This document shows positions 58,556 to 60,000 of a stretch of DNA of 60,000 nt, one piece after another. Below the pieces are notes generated by a model. That model was not told the DNA's origin. It made no database searches and worked only from the letters and a program-made list of their open reading frames with translations. The stretch comes from Polytrichum commune (taxonomy: Eukaryota > Streptophyta > Polytrichopsida > Polytrichales > Polytrichaceae): positions 38,752,001 through 38,812,000 of the forward strand of contig OX485806.1 in assembly GCA_950295325.1 (NCBI GenBank), in the 5' to 3' direction. The stretch's first letter is position 1. Each line of letters opens with the position of its first letter. The position numbers and the translations under genes are program-made.

Positions 58556-60000
58556 CCCCAAGGAAAAGCAACCAAGGTATCGGGCCTCGAGGAAGACTAA
58601 GCTAGCGTGCATAAGGATTAATGCCGTGTTGGTTTAAGGTTTCTAATGACACTATATGTCTTGTACTCCTTCGTTCCTTCTTAATTATAATTAATTCACA
58701 CTCTTATGATTCATTGGTGTTTTTTCAGTGTATGATTTTATATTATGTATGAAGACTCCTATCAATCTAATTCCATCCACTATGTCAATTGCGAAACTCG
58801 AGAGCTTGGCAAATAGTCAATGACTCGTAGTTAAGACAATGTCCATGGTAATGTCTTTTGAGTAACCACATAGTCTTTAATCATTGTGAATCGTGTTTGC
58901 GGTAATATCAAAATTAGATTCTCTCAATCAACTTACAGCCAACATGCAAATCTTTACAACTATAGTCAACACCTTCATCTTCCAATAAACATGGAAACTT
59001 GTCTCAAGAATCACCCACATGGGCTTACATAATAGGAATGCATCAACAATATAGGCTAAGGTAGAGGGTGCTAAAACCAACAGCCCACCCAAAACTAACA
59101 CCTATAAATGCCTCTCAATCATCAACACTCTACTACCTTGAAGCGTTCCATGTGGTGTAGGAGTGTACGGGCCCACGGAGTGACGCTTTTAGATGTCACT
59201 GGTCACGTTGCCTCATAGTGACCTTCATGTAGGGTAGGTAACGGGCCCCACTCTATCTTGGGTTGGTTCAAGGTGGGTTTAGGGTGGCTTGTCAATGCCC
59301 ATTCTAGCCATTTTATACATTGTAGGGGTGGGGGTTATAGCCATTATATTCACAAAGTCATGAAGGTAGGCCCACAAAGCACAAAGGGGGTTGGGTACCT
59401 AGGATGCAACATGATGGTTTTGCAAGCATACCAAGTGAGATCATGGAGGTGGCCATGTGGCTTTGCGCATCATTACTAGTTGGTATTTGATCTAGTTTGG
59501 GTCTAGTACCCAACTATGTTGTGTTGGTTCTAGGCAATGAAGGTTGGGGATCCTCATCATATCCAAGGTCGTCATATACGGGGCCTATATATTGGTTAAG
59601 GAAGCTAGTGGTTTTGACTTTGAATATTCATCAAATATCTCATCAAGGATAAACATTTTCTTTCTTTCTTTATACCTATGTTTAGAACAAAGGCTAACAC
59701 AAATTATTTTTTTATATAAACCATGTAGCCATATGTATGTGCAATAGCTTATAGTGTTGGTTTAAGCACCCTCTACCTTATATCCTTTGTTTAGTATGTT
59801 TTGACTAATCAAATAATATACACTCAATACAAACTTACTTCAATGAAGTAACCTATAGGTAACCTATAGCCTTCACAAAGTAGCCTTATGCCTCATCATC
59901 TCTTCTTGTAGACTCATTGCATGCTCTAACAAGGTGCAATACACATGCTAGGCTATATCCTACTCTTTCTATCTACCTCATGCTAATGTCTTACTCTCAC
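58556..60000 (+). repeat. Dispersed repeat R1, copy C, interrupted and cut by the window edge
   Basis: 58580-59056 follows 7800-8300 in order: ggaagactaagctagcgtgc, taaggattaatg, gagcttggcaa, ctcgtagttaagacaatgtc and aagaatcacccacatgg. A TIR element then intervenes (59059-59778), after which R1 resumes (cctatagcc, then atgctaggctatatcctact). Confidence 0.6.
59059..59778. mobile_element. 720-bp TIR element with TA target duplication inside R1 copy C
   Basis: The left end is AGGTAGAGGGTGCTAAAACC and the right end read inward is AGGTAGAGGGTGCTTAAACC, both followed by AACA. It is flanked by TA at 59057-59058 and 59779-59780. Joining the flanks gives taggctatatcc, a string present again at 59953-59964, which supports the ends. 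TA duplication suggests the Tc1/mariner superfamily. The frames 59258-59479 and 59544-59747 encode nothing recognised. Confidence 0.75.

Noticed and set aside
1-60000. CRISPR arrays, bacterial operons, organellar genes
   Set aside because: None seen; splice signals, MITEs, a SINE and plant retroelements show a plant nuclear context.

Overview
The window looks like nuclear DNA of a land plant with a large, repeat-rich genome. It is AT-rich and gene-poor, carries an intact dehydrin-type stress gene behind two ABRE (G-box) elements, and is otherwise a graveyard of plant-type transposons: CACTA, hAT, Stowaway, pogo/Tigger, Ty1/copia, LINE, tRNA-derived SINE and an HUH-endonuclease relic. The LINE and HUH-type reading frames resemble ones I associate with spore-bearing plants and charophyte algae more than with flowering plants. 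I cannot name the species or even the division with confidence. All family calls come from reading translations and motifs by eye; no database search was run.

Layout. 1-3322: right-hand part of a CACTA element with a spliced transposase-like gene, ending in TAGTG. 3323-7100: inverted pair of 242-bp repeats and a 569-bp Stowaway element. 7.1-9.5 kb: dispersed repeat R1, copy A. 10.1-10.9 kb (minus): relic of a Rep-type HUH endonuclease, the most unusual item. 11.5-14.2 kb: MITE, ABRE promoter, dehydrin gene, a broken tandem duplicate of its 3' end, and a textbook SINE. 14.2-21.9 kb: mostly featureless AT-rich DNA with one MITE. 21.9-23.1 kb: an LTR with a primer-binding-like site and an internal 21-bp minisatellite. 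28.2-34 kb: decayed hAT-like, LINE and copia elements. 35-45.5 kb: MITEs, SINE and LINE fragments, a Tigger copy nested in a LINE, a 5S-like fragment, an RNase H relic and an LTR-like block. 45.7-47.5 kb (minus): R1 copy B. 47.7-55.3 kb: TIR elements, including one hAT-type element nested in another. 58.6-60 kb: R1 copy C split by a 720-bp TIR element.

The only reading frame that looks like a functional host gene is the dehydrin at 12418-13224. Several repeats occur as pairs in which one copy is interrupted and the other is not. These give natural empty sites that define transposon ends to the base (CACTA at 3322, Stowaway at 40134-40196, a MITE at 39571-39948, a TIR element at 59059-59778).
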